DNA of 26,508 bases from contig NW_005199712.1 in assembly GCF_000372725.1 (NCBI RefSeq), forward strand, positions 4,750 to 31,257, written 5' to 3'. The position numbers and the translations under genes were made by a program. Position 1 is the stretch's first letter. Every line of letters starts with the position of its first letter. The notes beneath the pieces are model-generated. The model did not search any database. It saw only the letters and a list, made by a program, of their open reading frames with translations, and was not told the origin of the DNA. Positions 8,699 to 16,690 of this stretch are shown one piece after another. The stretch comes from Emiliania huxleyi CCMP1516. Taxonomy: Eukaryota; Haptophyta; Isochrysidales; Noelaerhabdaceae.

Positions 8699-8832
8699 TA
8701 GAAGAATGCGAGAAGAGCTGAGCCAGAAGCTGTCGCGCGAGTCCAGGTCCGATCCATCCAGTCGGTCCGTCCTGTACTCGTCCAGTCGATCTGACGTTTG
8801 GCTACACTAGTAGAGCCGTGGGCTCATTTCAC
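8699..8832. repeat. 134-bp repeat A2 (internal copy)
   Basis: Identical to 11519-11652. It contains related GTCCAGGTCC, GTCGGTCCGTCC and GTCCAGTCGATC words. It abuts repeat B1 at 8832, forming the circle-junction-like sequence. Confidence 0.9.
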
Positions 8833-9057
8833 GTAGCTCTTTGTGTTGCGATGCTTCCTGGCGAGGGAGTGTTGGGCTTTCCGGCCCCCACTCGGCTCTT
8901 GAGGCATTTATCGGCATCTTAATATGCCGTAGGGACATACAGCAAGGAGTAGTGTCCACGCGCGCACACGCCCGAGTGCCAATTTGGCTACGGGTTAGGG
9001 TTGCGTTGTCCTAACGCCTCCGTCCGTCCTGGACGGGCGTTGGCGCGTGCATATCCC
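8832..9057. repeat. 226-bp repeat B1 (internal copy)
   Basis: Identical to 8360-8585 and directly adjoining A2. On the minus strand it follows the ORF's 3' segment. Confidence 0.9.
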
Positions 9058-9135
9058 TTCCGGTGCTTGCGTGACGCCTCGCGACTCCCGCGCTCCGGCA
9101 TCCTTGCATGTCCCTACTGGGTGGGTGGGTCGTGG

Positions 9136-9238
9136 CCCGCGCGCCTTCGCGCGGGATTATTGCGACTCGCTCCCTCGAGCGAGCGCCCCCCCTTTTTCCA
9201 TTACGGGCCTGTCGCGCTCCGCGCACCAGTACAGGCCC
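9136..9238. other. Three consecutive hairpins in the element's 3' segment
   Basis: CCCGCGCG/CGCGCGGG (9136-9155, 4-nt loop), CTCGCTC/GAGCGAG (9166-9183, 4-nt loop) and GGGCCTGT/ACAGGCCC (9205-9238) are each perfect stems of 7-8 bp. They lie next to repeat B1 and may be structural or protein-binding features of the element's RNA or DNA. Confidence 0.65.
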
Positions 9239-9465
9239 ATATTCCACGCCCCTCGGCGTCAGGCCATCACATGGCATCAATAGTAGATAGCTCTCCTCGA
9301 GCTACACTACCTCGTGCTCCGCACGAAATCATGACGAGTCCCCCCTCAGTCAGTCCCCAACCCCCGGGCACGGCACACAGCTTCCGGGCTGCGGCTCACT
9401 GTGTCGCACCTTAACACATTCGGCGCCTGGGCGCGTACTCGCGCGGTGCTGACACATCGGTCCTG

Positions 9466-9712
9466 CTTTCCGAAAGAGGCAGCCGTGCTGCTTTCCGAAA
9501 GAGGCAGCCACGCTGCTTTCCGAAAGAGGCCGCTGCGCTGCTTTCCGAAAGAGGCAGCCACGCTGCTTTCCGAAAGAGGCAGCTGCGCTGCTTTCCGAAA
9601 GAGGCAGCAACGCTGCTTTCCGAAAGAGGCAGCTGCGCTGCTTTCCGAAAGAGGCAGCAACGCTGCTTTCCGAAAGAGGCAGCTGCGCTGCTTTCCGAAA
9701 GAGGCCGCGCTG
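9466..9712. repeat. 25-bp tandem repeat, ten units
   Basis: Units start at 9466 and every 25 bp to 9691. Each begins CTTTCCGAAAGAGGC, and the last third varies (CGTG, CACG, TGCG, CAACG). CTTTC-C-GAAAG is a small dyad in each unit. Because 25 is not a multiple of three, all frames cycle through it, so the open frames across it are not genes. Confidence 0.95.
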
Positions 9713-9815
9713 AGGTAGGCACCATGCCAACCTCCGATCCTAGTGTGACGCTGGTGTCGTACCAGCGCCGCACTGAGGCAGGCGCCGTGCCCTACCCCTG
9801 GTCCTAGTGTGACGC
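9704..9815. repeat. Two diverged ~51-bp repeats with an intervening hairpin
   Basis: A segment running from CTGAGG[TC]AGGC to CCTAGTGTGACGCTGG occurs twice. Between the copies, CGCTGGT/ACCAGCG (9749-9767) forms a 7-bp stem. The second copy overlaps the stop end of the minus-strand ORF. Confidence 0.7.
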
Positions 9816-11519
9816 TGGCTCGTCATCGGGCTCCTCCGCCCCGTCGTCCAGCTCGAGCGCTCGATCCGCTTTCGCCGCCTCCGACCTCAGCGCGGTCACG
9901 GCCTCGCTCACCCTCCGGACGTCGTTGTCATCGTCGATGCTCGGCAGCGCCTCCGGGCTAGGCAGCGCTCCGATGAAGGCGTGCGCGCGTCCGACGAGCT
10001 CCATGGCCTCGTCTACCGCCCGCGCCGCCGCCGCGCTCGCCTCGCCCACTCTCGACCCCGCCCCGCCGGTTGCGGTCGCCGCCAAGAGCGTGTGCGAGCG
10101 CACCGTCTCGAAATTCGCATCGACCGCGGCGTCGAGCAGCGAGATCTGAACTCGCTCGCCGATGCGCGCGTACAGCCGCCTCGCCTCCTCCGACGACCAG
10201 CGCAGCAGAGCCATGATCTGCTCCGGCGTTGCGCCCGCCGCCAGCAGAGCGCACGCGAGCCATACGCGGAACGCGCCCGGCTTGGCGCCCAGCCTGTCGG
10301 TTTCTGTTGCGGTCCCGGCGCCCCCAACCGCGCCCGCGGGAAGGTGCATCGCCGCGTTGCGGGCCACGGCATGGAGCATGCACACCACTTCGTCGCATCG
10401 CTCGGACATGGACTTTGCCGTGTACCGACCTCCCTCGAGCGTGCCGCGCAAGTGCTTCATCTTGTGCTCCAACTCCTTCAGCGATGCGGGCCCAAGATGG
10501 TCTCCGTTCTTGAGCACTCCGACGCGCATGGCCACTGTCGACACCGACGAGTACACGCGCCCGACGTCGGCCGGGAGCGACGAGCCGTCCGCCGCCGAGC
10601 CCACCATAGCCCGGACCGCGTCGAAGCATGCAAGCGCAGCGTGGAAGTTTTCCTTTAGCAGCGGGGCAAGCTCAGCTTCCCCCACCGGCCGATCCCCGCT
10701 CCACACCCACGCCATGCGCCGAAGGTTGATCCGCGCGGCCGGACCGCCCGCCGTCTTGGTAAGATTCATTAGGACCGGCATGACGGGATCCACCGTCAGC
10801 ATGCCCTTGAAGGCGAGTGCAACCTCCTCGGAATCGAGGTCCTCGCCCATCTTGGACTCTGCGGCACTGCGGATGGCCCGCACCGCCTTCATGAACGACT
10901 TTGCATCCCGCGAGGAGACTGTCACGTGGCTTCCCACCGCTGTCGCCGCCCGCGCGTAGAATGCGAGTCGCCCGTCAGATCCCGCGAGATCTCCCAGCTT
11001 GAGCTCCTTCAAAAACGCCCGATCCTGCGCAGCCTTGTTCTTTGCGGCTGCAGCAGCCCTCTGGGCAGCGTTTCCCTCCTCCGCGTAGTGCACCTCCGGC
11101 TGCACTGGCACTAGGTCTGCCAGGCGCAGGTGCATCTTCTGCTTGATGTCCTCACTCGCTGCCTCCAGCCTCTTCATGATCTCCTCGTATGCCTTGGTCC
11201 ATGCGGCTTTGCCCATGTCTGCAATCAGCATTGACATGGCTTCAGCCCAACGGGACCATGCGTCCTCGTCGATGTACACCGCGCCGTAACCCGATTCCCA
11301 CGCGTCCGGCGCGAGGGTGACGAACGGCATGACCACCTCCGCGAGGACCGGCCACTCCAGTTCCTTGATCCCATCCACCAGCGAGACACCGGCGATGGAT
11401 CCCAGGAACGCCTGGCGCTGTGCCTCGCCTTCGAGGAGCAGGTTGTGCGCGCCGCGTGCCGCGAAGCGCTCATTGGCGTCGCCCTCGGCCTGAAGATACG
11501 TGATCGTTTTGGTTGCCAT
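9804..11519 (-). CDS. Tyrosine recombinase-like protein of the split-repeat element
   Basis: The frame gives 571 residues. The ATG at 11519 coincides with the inner edge of repeat A1, so A1 supplies the whole leader. The C-terminal third has a tyrosine-recombinase-like core: R418 in GAFRVWLACALLAAG, W441 in LLRWSSEEARRLY and Y450. The R-to-H/W spacing of 23 and the H/W-to-Y spacing of 9 match the classical R-H/W-Y spacing (22 and 9 in lambda integrase). The residue three before R418, normally His of the HxxR box, is Gly415. I could not place the first catalytic Arg. The N-terminal ~250 residues are helical, Ala/Glu/Lys-rich (a KNKAAQDRAFLKELKLGDL region) and unrecognised; they may be a DNA-binding or Gag-like part. 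The tail is acidic (DDGAEEPDDEP). If the Gly is real, catalysis may be altered or lost. The family call rests on motif and spacing. Confidence 0.6.
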   Translation of the reverse strand: MATKTITYLQAEGDANERFAARGAHNLLLEGEAQRQAFLGSIAGVSLVDGIKELEWPVLAEVVMPFVTLAPDAWESGYGAVYIDEDAWSRWAEAMSMLIADMGKAAWTKAYEEIMKRLEAASEDIKQKMHLRLADLVPVQPEVHYAEEGNAAQRAAAAAKNKAAQDRAFLKELKLGDLAGSDGRLAFYARAATAVGSHVTVSSRDAKSFMKAVRAIRSAAESKMGEDLDSEEVALAFKGMLTVDPVMPVLMNLTKTAGGPAARINLRRMAWVWSGDRPVGEAELAPLLKENFHAALACFDAVRAMVGSAADGSSLPADVGRVYSSVSTVAMRVGVLKNGDHLGPASLKELEHKMKHLRGTLEGGRYTAKSMSERCDEVVCMLHAVARNAAMHLPAGAVGGAGTATETDRLGAKPGAFRVWLACALLAAGATPEQIMALLRWSSEEARRLYARIGERVQISLLDAAVDANFETVRSHTLLAATATGGAGSRVGEASAAAARAVDEAMELVGRAHAFIGALPSPEALPSIDDDNDVRRVSEAVTALRSEAAKADRALELDDGAEEPDDEPASH

Positions 11520-11652
11520 AGAAGAATGCGAGAAGAGCTGAGCCAGAAGCTGTCGCGCGAGTCCAGGTCCGATCCATCCAGTCGGTCCGTCCTGTACTCG
11601 TCCAGTCGATCTGACGTTTGGCTACACTAGTAGAGCCGTGGGCTCATTTCAC

Positions 11653-12304
11653 TTTGGCCGATAAAGAGCGACCCGTACGACGCGCACTTGTCGTCCTCCC
11701 TCCTCGCCAAATGACGGCCGCCCCCCGACACCGACAGTCGCGCTCCGCACGCCTTCGAGGTCAGCTGCGGCCGAGCGACGATCGGCTCGCCTCCGATCGC
11801 TGGGCGCGGTCACTCTCCGGCCCATCACCCGCCTGCCGATCACCTGTCCGCCTCGCCGCGCGCGGGCCGCTCGCCTGCTCGCCACCGCCGCCGCGTTTCC
11901 CCGCGCCGCCACGCTTCCCTGTGCACCTGACCGCGCTCGAGCCGCCGCGTTTCCCCGCGCCGCCACGCTTCCCTGTGCACCTGACCGCGCTCGAGCTGCG
12001 CACAGACGGCGCGCTCTGGCAGACAGAGCAGCGGCCGCCTAGGTGGTCGCTGCTCCGCCCCGTCCGAATCCGTCCGCTCGCGCGTGCCGCTGCCGCCGCC
12101 GCCGCCACCACCGCGCCGCGCTTCCCCGCGCCGCCACGCTTCGCTGCACCTGACCGCGCTCGAGCTGCGCAGGCAGACGGCGCGCTCTGGCAGACAGAGC
12201 AGCGGCCGCCTGGGCGGCTGCTGCTCCGCCCCGTCCGAATCCGTCCGCCCGCGCGTGCTGCTGCCGCCGCCGCCGCCGCTCCACCCGGTTGCCGTGTGTC
12301 GTGA
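11653..12304. repeat. GC-rich nested tandem repeats
   Basis: A 54-bp unit (GCCGCCGCGTTTCCCCGCGC to CTCGAG) is tandemly repeated at 11887 and 11941, with a third partial copy near 12113. A larger unit of about 168 bp beginning CTGCGCA at 11996 recurs at 12164. Both strands have long open frames here because of the composition, including DGALWQTEQRPP repeated twice on the plus strand, but nothing marks them as genes. Confidence 0.75.
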
Positions 12305-12435
12305 GAGTTTGCTTTGTGCATGTGTATGTCGTAATGTGTGTGGACTTATGTCACACTTGAGCCTCTATGTATGATTAGTAGACCGGTACTCGGGTTTGGA
12401 TGGTAGCGGGGGGCCCCGCCGGAGGCTGGTTACTG
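12305..12435. other. Short unassigned spacer
   Basis: AT-richer sequence with TGTGT words, followed by GTAGCGGGGGGCCCCGCC near 12407. No gene is visible. Confidence 0.4.
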
Positions 12436-12509
12436 ATCTCTCTCTCCGTGTGTCTCTTCTCTCTCTCTCTCTCTCTCTCCGTCTCTCTCTCCGTCTCTCT
12501 CTCCCTCTC

Positions 12510-12581
<72 letters not shown>

Positions 12582-12587
12582 GAGGTT
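12436..12587. repeat. (CT)n microsatellite with CCGT/CCCT interruptions
   Basis: About 150 bp of CT dinucleotides, interrupted in the first half by CTCCGT and CTCCCT, run directly into the CTCGAGGTT repeats at the start of dispersed repeat copy B. Confidence 0.95.
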
Positions 12588-13199
12588 CTCGAGGTTCTCG
12601 AGGTGGATATCCTTTGGCCGCGTTGGGGGTAGCGAGGATTGGTGTAACCCGAGCCACGGAGGCGTGTTTTCTGGCGGCCGACCGTCAGTGCACGGAGTTG
12701 CCACTTCTCCGACTGCCCCGGCTAGTTCACGGGTTTCGCGGGTGTGACCCCATGCGTCAAACCCGAGACCTAGCGCGGGTGGGTTGGAGGGGGCTCGCCC
12801 CGTTCCTCCCCATCGGGCCGCGTGAGCGGCCTCGCCTCGCAGATTCGTTTTTCGCGCCTGGGTCAGGCGCGCGGGGCATCCCCCGGGTCGCTCGACCAGC
12901 GATCCGAAGAGTGGCCGCTATGCGAGGGAAAGAGCGGGGCCCACGGGGTACGCCTCCGTCCGGCCCCCTCCGAGGGGGGAAGGGAATTGTGGGGTCCCCA
13001 CGGGCGCCTCAGTTCGGCCCTCCCGAGGGGGGGAGGGGAGCAAGGGGGTGGGGGGATCGGGGCGGTGGGGAGGGGTCTCGGGTTTCATGGGTACTAAGCT
13101 GACCTTTCGGGGAGGGGCCTCCGTTCAAGCGCTCATCACCGGAGTGAGAGCTGCCTGACGTCTTCCCCTCCTCCCTCGCGGCAGCGAGTAGGCAGCGAG
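12588..13199. repeat. ~0.6 kb dispersed direct repeat, copy B
   Basis: The partner of 3153-3782, same orientation. It starts with CTCGAGGTTCTCGAGGTGG and ends at GGCAGCGAG. It lacks the insertion present in copy A. A related ~60-bp tail (GGAGGGGCCTCGG...CGTCTTCCCCTCC) follows at 13209-13270. Confidence 0.85.
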
Positions 13200-13694
13200 T
13201 AGAGAGGGTGGAGGGGCCTCGGTGACAGGCGAGCGCAGTGGCGCGCGCCCAACGTCTTCCCCTCCCCCTCGGGAGTACCTATACGCTAGACGAGCGAAGG
13301 GCGGTGGCTAGTGCGCGGGCGAGGGGAGGGGGCGGGGCGGGGCGGGGCGGGGCGGGGCGGGCGGGCGGGCGGGCGGGGAGGAGGGCAGGGGAGGGAAGGC
13401 TTGGCTATCAGCTGCTGTCGAGCCGCAGACTGCCGCTGTTGTTAGCGCCGCGATCCGCCGCCGCGCCGCCGCGCCGCCGCCGCCTGCGCCGCCTGCGCTC
13501 GCCGCCGCCTCGCAGACGACACCTCTCGCGCTCGAAGAGCCGCGCAGCGGGCCGCGAGGTGGAGGTCAGAGAGCCGCAAAGTGGTCTCTCTCACTCACTC
13601 ACTCACTCTCGCTCGCTCGCTCGCTCGCTCTCTCCGTCTCTCCGTCTCTCCGTCTCTCCTAATAAATAAATAGAGCAGTCATCTCCAGGGAGAG
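13200..13694 (+). promoter_or_regulatory. Upstream region of the SAP-domain gene
   Basis: The region contains a GC-box array: five GGGGC/GGGCG pentamers then (GGGC)n at about 13325-13380. CGCCGC-rich sequence follows, then (TCAC)n, (GCTC)n and (CTCCGTCT)n pyrimidine repeats at 13588-13658. AATAAATAAATAG lies 22 bp before the ATG. There is no TATA box. It looks like a GC-box promoter with a pyrimidine-rich leader. Confidence 0.5.
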
Positions 13695-15581
13695 ATGGGC
13701 GACGCACACGAACACAGAGGGACAGTGCGCACCGCGGATCCCCAGGGCGACTTCACGTCGGGACGAATCGACGACTCCCCGCCTGCACCAGCGTGTGCGC
13801 CTCGCCATTCTACACACTTGGTCTGTCGCCTTCACAAAATGCCACGCGTGTTTGGCCTGGTCAAGCCGGCACTCGAGCCCAGCCAGGGAAAGGAAAGCGT
13901 CTTCGACCTCTTCGCCAGCCTCAAGGCGCCGGGCATGCGTGACTGGAAGCTGGTGGATCCTGTGAGCCGGCCCGCGCTGCTGCCGCCGTCAACGCCGGCG
14001 CTGCTGCAGCCGACTCGGCATCATCAGCCATCGCCGCCGCCGCCGGGCCACCCTCCTCGCGCGCCGTCGCAGCTCCACCCACCACCACAGCAGCCGCCGC
14101 AGCCGCCGCGCCCGCCGCCGCCACAGACGCCGCGCCCGCCGCCCGCCGCCCCGGAGCTGTGCTACACGGACCTTCACCGCCGGTTTTCGTGGCTCAACGT
14201 GTACACGGCCCAGTCGCTCGCCTCCACCTTCTCGAAGAAGGAGCTGAGCTTCATTCTGCGACGCCACTCGATCCAGCGGGGCGGGAAGAAGGAGGACCTT
14301 GCCCTCGAGCTCATGGCGTTGATAAGGTCCGACGGTCTTTCGGCGCCCGACGATCCCATCGTGGGGTTGTTCGCTGCCAACGTCGCGCCTGCCGAGTCGC
14401 AGGACGAGACCCAGGCGCCTCCCGGCTGGCTGGCCGACGGCGGAGCGGCGTGCAGCCAGAGCTTGGCGGCCGCTGATGCACCGGCTTCGTTTGGCTTCTC
14501 AAACGGCAACGTCGAGTCGCAGACAGAGCAGCAGTCGCAGTCGCAGCAGTCGCCCTGGATGGGCATCGACCGCGTGCCATCACAAGCGGCGGCCGTACAG
14601 CCAAAGGCAACCCTCCCGTCCACGCCCAGGACGGTCGTGCCGAGACCCTCCACAGCAGTGCCCCCTCCATCGTCGCAGCACCCCGACTGCATTACGCCGC
14701 CGGATTTGGCACGAGAAGCGGTTGCGGTGGTGCATCCGCCACGCCGCACGATCGGTCTGAGCGCCGCGGAGCGGGAGCTGATCGATCGGCTCAAGAGCGA
14801 GGCCGCGGTTGCGGGCGCCATTTGGCCAGACTTTGACGCCCTGCGGTTGGACTTCTCGCTGATGCCGCGCAAGGCGAGCCGGAGTGACACTCTCTGCTCC
14901 GAGGTCGCTGCGTCTGCATCGCGTGGCGTCGATCGTGGCGGGGCCCTCTCCCCGAGTGCCGTGGGGCCACTCGCCCATTCGCCTCCGGCGGCAGCTTCAC
15001 TTGGTGCGCGGTCGTCCGGCGAGCCCGGCGTGGAACACTCTGCGCTCGCTCCAGAGCCAGCGCCGAAGCGGCCACGGCAGGGAAAGAGTGCCGAGGAGGT
15101 GAGCGATCTGATCAGCAAGGCACGGAGGATCGTGCGCGGCGTCAGCGAGCAGCAAGCGGCTTCCGCGCTCGCCGCGGCCGACTACTGCCTGGGGCCAGCC
15201 TTGGCGGCGTTGCGGCGTGCACTCCAAGAGCAGCTGCGAAGCCGCGACGAGGCCGACGAGTCGAGCTCCTGTGTCGCCGCCGCCGACCGGAAGCGCCGCC
15301 CCGTGCAGCGCTCCCTCGGGCTCTGCTTCGCGGGCGGGCCGTCGCAGACGGCCGGCCTCGAGGACAGCGCCGGTTCGGGCGGCGGCTCTCGGAGCTGTGT
15401 CGGTCTCGAGCGACTGGAGCGGGGCGCAAGCGAGTGGCGCGATGCGTGTGACTCGGGCTCCGAGACGACGATGGGGGAGCGCTCGGACCTCGATGATGGC
15501 GATGCCACCGAGCGGGAGGCCCGGTCAGATGACGGCTCTGACGACGGGTACCACGCAGACGGGTACGGCTCGCTGTCGTGA
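13695..15581 (+). CDS. SAP-domain nuclear protein with polyproline linker and UBA-like region
   Basis: The single exon gives 628 residues. Residues 105-152 are a Pro/Gln/His-rich linker. At about 175-210, TFSKKELSFILRRHSIQRGG followed by KKEDLALELMALI fits the SAP motif (helix - G-x-K - helix), a DNA-binding fold found in chromatin and repair proteins. A middle Ser/Gln/Pro-rich region is probably disordered. A basic KRPRQGK cluster near 457 could be a nuclear signal. At about 478-505, SEQQAASALAAADYCLGPAL resembles a UBA/CUE-like helical repeat. The C-terminus is Asp/Glu/Ser-rich. I cannot name an orthologue. A second Met at 13839 (MPRVFGLVKPAL) has a better context (AAAATGC) and could be the true start. 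The role inferred is nuclear, DNA- or chromatin-associated. Confidence 0.7.
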   Translation: MGDAHEHRGTVRTADPQGDFTSGRIDDSPPAPACAPRHSTHLVCRLHKMPRVFGLVKPALEPSQGKESVFDLFASLKAPGMRDWKLVDPVSRPALLPPSTPALLQPTRHHQPSPPPPGHPPRAPSQLHPPPQQPPQPPRPPPPQTPRPPPAAPELCYTDLHRRFSWLNVYTAQSLASTFSKKELSFILRRHSIQRGGKKEDLALELMALIRSDGLSAPDDPIVGLFAANVAPAESQDETQAPPGWLADGGAACSQSLAAADAPASFGFSNGNVESQTEQQSQSQQSPWMGIDRVPSQAAAVQPKATLPSTPRTVVPRPSTAVPPPSSQHPDCITPPDLAREAVAVVHPPRRTIGLSAAERELIDRLKSEAAVAGAIWPDFDALRLDFSLMPRKASRSDTLCSEVAASASRGVDRGGALSPSAVGPLAHSPPAAASLGARSSGEPGVEHSALAPEPAPKRPRQGKSAEEVSDLISKARRIVRGVSEQQAASALAAADYCLGPALAALRRALQEQLRSRDEADESSSCVAAADRKRRPVQRSLGLCFAGGPSQTAGLEDSAGSGGGSRSCVGLERLERGASEWRDACDSGSETTMGERSDLDDGDATEREARSDDGSDDGYHADGYGSLS

Positions 15582-16232
15582 CTGTGAGCGGTCCAGTATG
15601 ATAGGGGTGGGAGAGGGGGGGGGGTTCTCGCGGTCTTTGCATGGCGCACGTTTTGGGGCAGCGTTGAGCGATCACACTTCGTGGTGTGTGTGTGTGTGCG
15701 TGCAGCCGCGTGTGTGCAATGCGCGGTGACTCTTCTTGACGTTGGAGTCAACGTATCCTTTTTGCAGACAGACAGAACTCACTACTCAGTCTCAGAAGTT
15801 TCCCGGCACGCACCGACCGCCGGCCCACGTCGCCAGACGGTCCACGCGGCAGCGCCTCCTCGCCGCCCGCCGGCTCAGACAGGGAGACGAGGCGGTGGAA
15901 CCCTGAGATCGACAGTCGCTTGGTGGCCGGCATGTGTGGCGGCCCGGAGAGTGCCGGCGCCCAAACAAAAAGTTTTTCGCCAAGGCGTGGGGGCGCGGAG
16001 GGCTTGTTGGTGAGCCAAAATGGTGATGTCCGATGCGCTGCGCTAGGCTCAGAGCGAGTTCGCGCTGCGCTAGGCTCAGACGGCGAGTCAGACGGCGAGT
16101 TCGCGCTGCGCTCTAGGCTCGCGATGGCGAATGCGCATTCAACCTGCGATAGAATTTCACGACAAAAGGCGGTTGCACATGCACGATTCACACGCAAGAC
16201 AAGGCGCAGACGACGCCTGACGGCTTCCGCGA
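15582..16232. other. 3' flank and unassigned region
   Basis: No gene is supported. It contains a G-run and a short (GT)n at 15683-15697. At 16035-16120, GCGCTGCGCTAGGCTC occurs twice exactly and a third time with CT inserted, with GGCGAGT words between copies. An open minus-strand frame exists but is made of the repeated Ser/Pro/Glu words. Confidence 0.4.
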
Positions 16233-16350
16233 TAGAAAGAATTTTACAACGAAATTCCCTCGCACGACACTGGGCACGGGACTGGCGCGCACTGGCACTA
16301 ACACGGTACACAAAGAAAAGGACGGACACGACAACCGAATGGAGGGATGG
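16233..16350 (+). repeat. Dispersed ~100-bp repeat, fullest forward copy
   Basis: This copy has AGAATTTTACAACGAAATTC, then CCTCGCACGACACTGGGCAC, GGGACTGGCGCGCACTGGCA, CTAACACGGTACACAAAGAA and finally GGAGGGATGGGAG. It links the features of the copies at 1046-1150 (forward) and 2838-2940 (reverse). Confidence 0.75.
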
Positions 16351-16447
16351 GAGCTGGATTCACCCCTTTGAAAACTTTTAATTTGTCATTTTTAGCTTTT
16401 TTTCTTCTTTGTGGAGCATCCCGCGCCCCGCCCCGCTCCGGCCTGAG

Positions 16448-16677
16448 CTAGCCCTCTTCGCGCACCATCCGCTCCTCCGCACCTTTCTCGCCCTCAAAGA
16501 GCCACGCCATGCCGCTGGGAAACTCCGCTCGCACCACCCGCTCCGCCCCTCGCTCGCCCTCAAAGAGCTCGAGGTCCTCCGAGCACCGAGGAAGGAGCGC
16601 AAGCAAGAGCGCGCCGCAGGCGAAGCGATTTTTGGCGGCAGGGCTCTTCCAGGTTATCTTCGTGATCACGCGCGAGC
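16448..16677 (-). pseudogene. 3' exon fragment with EGE-GAER repeats
   Basis: On the minus strand, an acceptor-like TTCACAG precedes an open frame of about 76 residues ending at TAG (16448-16450). Its second half has two units, LFEGERGAERVVRAEF and LFEGEKGAEERMVREEG, about 22 residues apart. I associate such EGE-x-GAER units with repeat proteins of algae and other protists, from memory and without a search. No upstream exon is identifiable in the 300 bp before it, which lead into the Gag element, so it is probably a truncated gene tail. Function is unknown. Confidence 0.45.
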
Positions 16678-16690
16678 CTGTGAATAGGCC

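Larger units (their letters stand above)
8360..11652 (-). mobile_element. Split-direct-repeat element with a tyrosine recombinase-like ORF (PAT/Ngaro-like ends, no visible RT)
   Basis: On the minus strand the order is A1 (11652-11519), one ORF (11519-9804), a 746-bp repeat-rich 3' segment, B1 (9057-8832), A2 (8832-8699), a 113-bp spacer, and B2 (8585-8360). A1 equals A2 over 134 bp and B1 equals B2 over 226 bp, with no differences seen. B1 and A2 share one base. PAT and Ngaro elements of the DIRS order have this A1-ORFs-B1-A2-B2 layout, in which B1-A2 restores the junction of a circle made from the two ends. No flanking target duplication is apparent, as expected for tyrosine recombinase insertion. 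Perfect repeats imply recent activity. At 3.3 kb with no reverse transcriptase or RNase H it is either a non-autonomous derivative or a recombinase-only lineage. A segmental duplication is a less likely explanation because it would not predict the abutting B1-A2 arrangement. Confidence 0.8.

Noticed and set aside
8836..9057. Hammerhead ribozyme in the element repeats, as in some retroelements
   Set aside because: The conserved CTGATGA core was not found on either strand.
9466..9712. CRISPR-like array
   Set aside because: The units are contiguous 25-bp tandem repeats with small internal variation. There are no unique spacers of constant length, and the context is eukaryotic.
8360..11652. Ordinary LTR retrotransposon
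   Set aside because: The two repeat types are interleaved, not a single pair at both ends, the A-type copy is only 134 bp, and no pol genes lie between them.
11618..12304. 228-residue plus-strand protein
   Set aside because: It starts inside the element's terminal repeat and is made of GC-rich tandem units with no domain.
12375..12747. Arg-Glu/Ser-Leu open frames across the CT tract
   Set aside because: Low-complexity artefact running into the dispersed repeat.
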